Assembly: GCA_026713505.1 (NCBI GenBank)
Contig: JAPOOH010000135.1
Location: forward strand, 1 to 7,368
From: Chloroflexota bacterium
GTDB lineage: Bacteria; Chloroflexota; Dehalococcoidia; Lucifugimonadales; Australimonadaceae
Direction of reading: 5' to 3'
Length of the DNA: 7,368 nucleotides
Under the pieces are notes generated by a model. The model was not told where the DNA came from. It searched no databases and was given only the letters and a program-made list of their open reading frames with translations. Both the position numbers and the translations under genes were made by a program. This document shows positions 7,044 to 7,368 of this stretch, one piece after another. How positions within the stretch are numbered: position 1 is the first letter of the stretch; each line of letters starts with the position of its first letter.

Positions 7044-7246
7044 AGCCCCAGCTTCTCCGGGTTCAGGATGCCGTTCGGGTCGACCGCGCGCTTCAGTCGC
7101 CGCGCGAGCAGCAGCGCGTCACCCCACTCCCGCTCGGCCCAGTCGCCCAGCTTCACGCCGAGGCCGTGGCAGTACTCGACGCCCCCGCCAAGGCGCAGCG
7201 CTTCCTCCAGCATGGCGTCGACCGCCCGCCGCAGTGCGGTGGCGGC
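7040..7246 (-). CDS. FAD-linked oxidase, C-terminal fragment (GlcD/D-lactate dehydrogenase type)
   Basis: Only the last 68 residues are readable. They match the C-terminal cap of FAD-binding oxidases of the GlcD/alkyl-DHAP-synthase superfamily: EEALRLGGGVEYCHGLGVKL (positions 14-33 of the visible part) corresponds to the family's GG-x(3)-xxHGxG segment, and LKRAVDPNGILNPEKLGL (51-68) is the classic closing motif. Such enzymes oxidise hydroxyacids or related substrates using FAD. Upstream of 7246 the frame turns into runs of Gly, Pro and Arg coded by homopolymers and is not credible protein; the N-terminal part, with the FAD-binding domain, is lost to the contig end. The TGA at 7040-7042 overlaps the GTG start of the SDR gene (GTGA), so both form one operon. 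Confidence 0.85.
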   Translation of the reverse strand, partial: AATALRRAVDAMLEEALRLGGGVEYCHGLGVKLGDWAEREWGDALLLARRLKRAVDPNGILNPEKLGL

Positions 7247-7368
7247 GCCCCCCCCCCCCCCCTCCCCCCCCCGGGGGGGGGGGGAAAAAGACCCCCCCCG
7301 CACTCTGCGGGGGATGGCGTTTGGTTTCCTTCCCCTTGCTGCCCCCCTCCCCCTCCAGGGCTAGTGCG
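7247..7368. other. Low-complexity window end, probable assembly or sequencing artefact
   Basis: The segment holds 15 C (7248-7262), one T, 9 C (7264-7272), 12 G (7273-7284), 5 A, then 8 C (7292-7299), followed by about 70 bases rich in CCCCTCC blocks. It interrupts the FAD-oxidase frame, which should continue here, and encodes nothing recognisable. Facing C and G runs are typical of poly-G read artefacts or a collapsed repeat at a contig tip. Real sequence at 7300-7368 could belong to an interspersed repeat, but this cannot be shown. Confidence 0.7.

Noticed and set aside
7248..7299. G-quadruplex or regulatory poly-G tract
   Set aside because: The runs lie inside what should be the coding sequence of an oxidase at the very end of the window, so an artefact is the simpler explanation.

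Overview
The window is a GC-rich bacterial fragment with short intergenic gaps, GTG and TTG starts beside ATG starts, and housekeeping genes mixed with transport and redox genes. The gene set (stand-alone gatB followed by secG, a thioredoxin-NHL protein, an oxalate/monocarboxylate-type MFS carrier, an atypical SDR) and promoters sitting almost on the start codon would fit an uncultured Chloroflexota (Dehalococcoidia/SAR202-like) genome. That placement is inferred from general resemblance, not from any database comparison. The right end looks like a contig end: it dissolves into homopolymer runs.

Layout. Positions 2-874 (+) hold an EamA/DMT permease whose first few codons lie off the left edge. 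After a short gap with a hairpin and a good -10 box comes a tight pair: a small antibiotic-biosynthesis-monooxygenase (ABM) fold protein (946-1260) and a 12-helix MFS transporter (1268-2512). A 169-bp AT-richer spacer with two inverted repeats leads to a 57-residue, two-helix membrane protein (2682-2855). A cytoplasmic thioredoxin-like/NHL six-bladed propeller protein of the NHLRC2 type (2911-4389, minus) converges on it.

That gene is divergent from gatB (4484-5962), the B subunit of the Asp-tRNA(Asn)/Glu-tRNA(Gln) amidotransferase. gatB is followed, 8 bp on, by secG (5971-6189), the small subunit of the SecYEG translocon. The 94-bp divergent spacer carries a -10 box for each gene, placed so close to the ATG that both mRNAs are predicted to be leaderless or nearly so. 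secG meets an NAD(P)-binding atypical SDR (6186-7043, minus) tail to tail, and the two stop codons share a CTAG palindrome. The SDR start overlaps by 4 nt the stop of an upstream FAD-linked oxidase, of which only the last 68 residues survive (7040-7246, minus).

Functionally there are four units: a permease; an ABM-MFS operon, probably for uptake or export plus processing of a small organic compound; a translation/secretion pair (gatB-secG); and a redox pair (FAD oxidase-SDR). I see no tRNA, rRNA, CRISPR array, insertion sequence or phage gene, and no clear previously undescribed multi-gene system. The most interesting signals are the paired leaderless promoters, an 11-bp promoter motif shared by two genes, the NHLRC2-like protein, the unlisted small membrane protein and the CTAG-overlapping gene ends.
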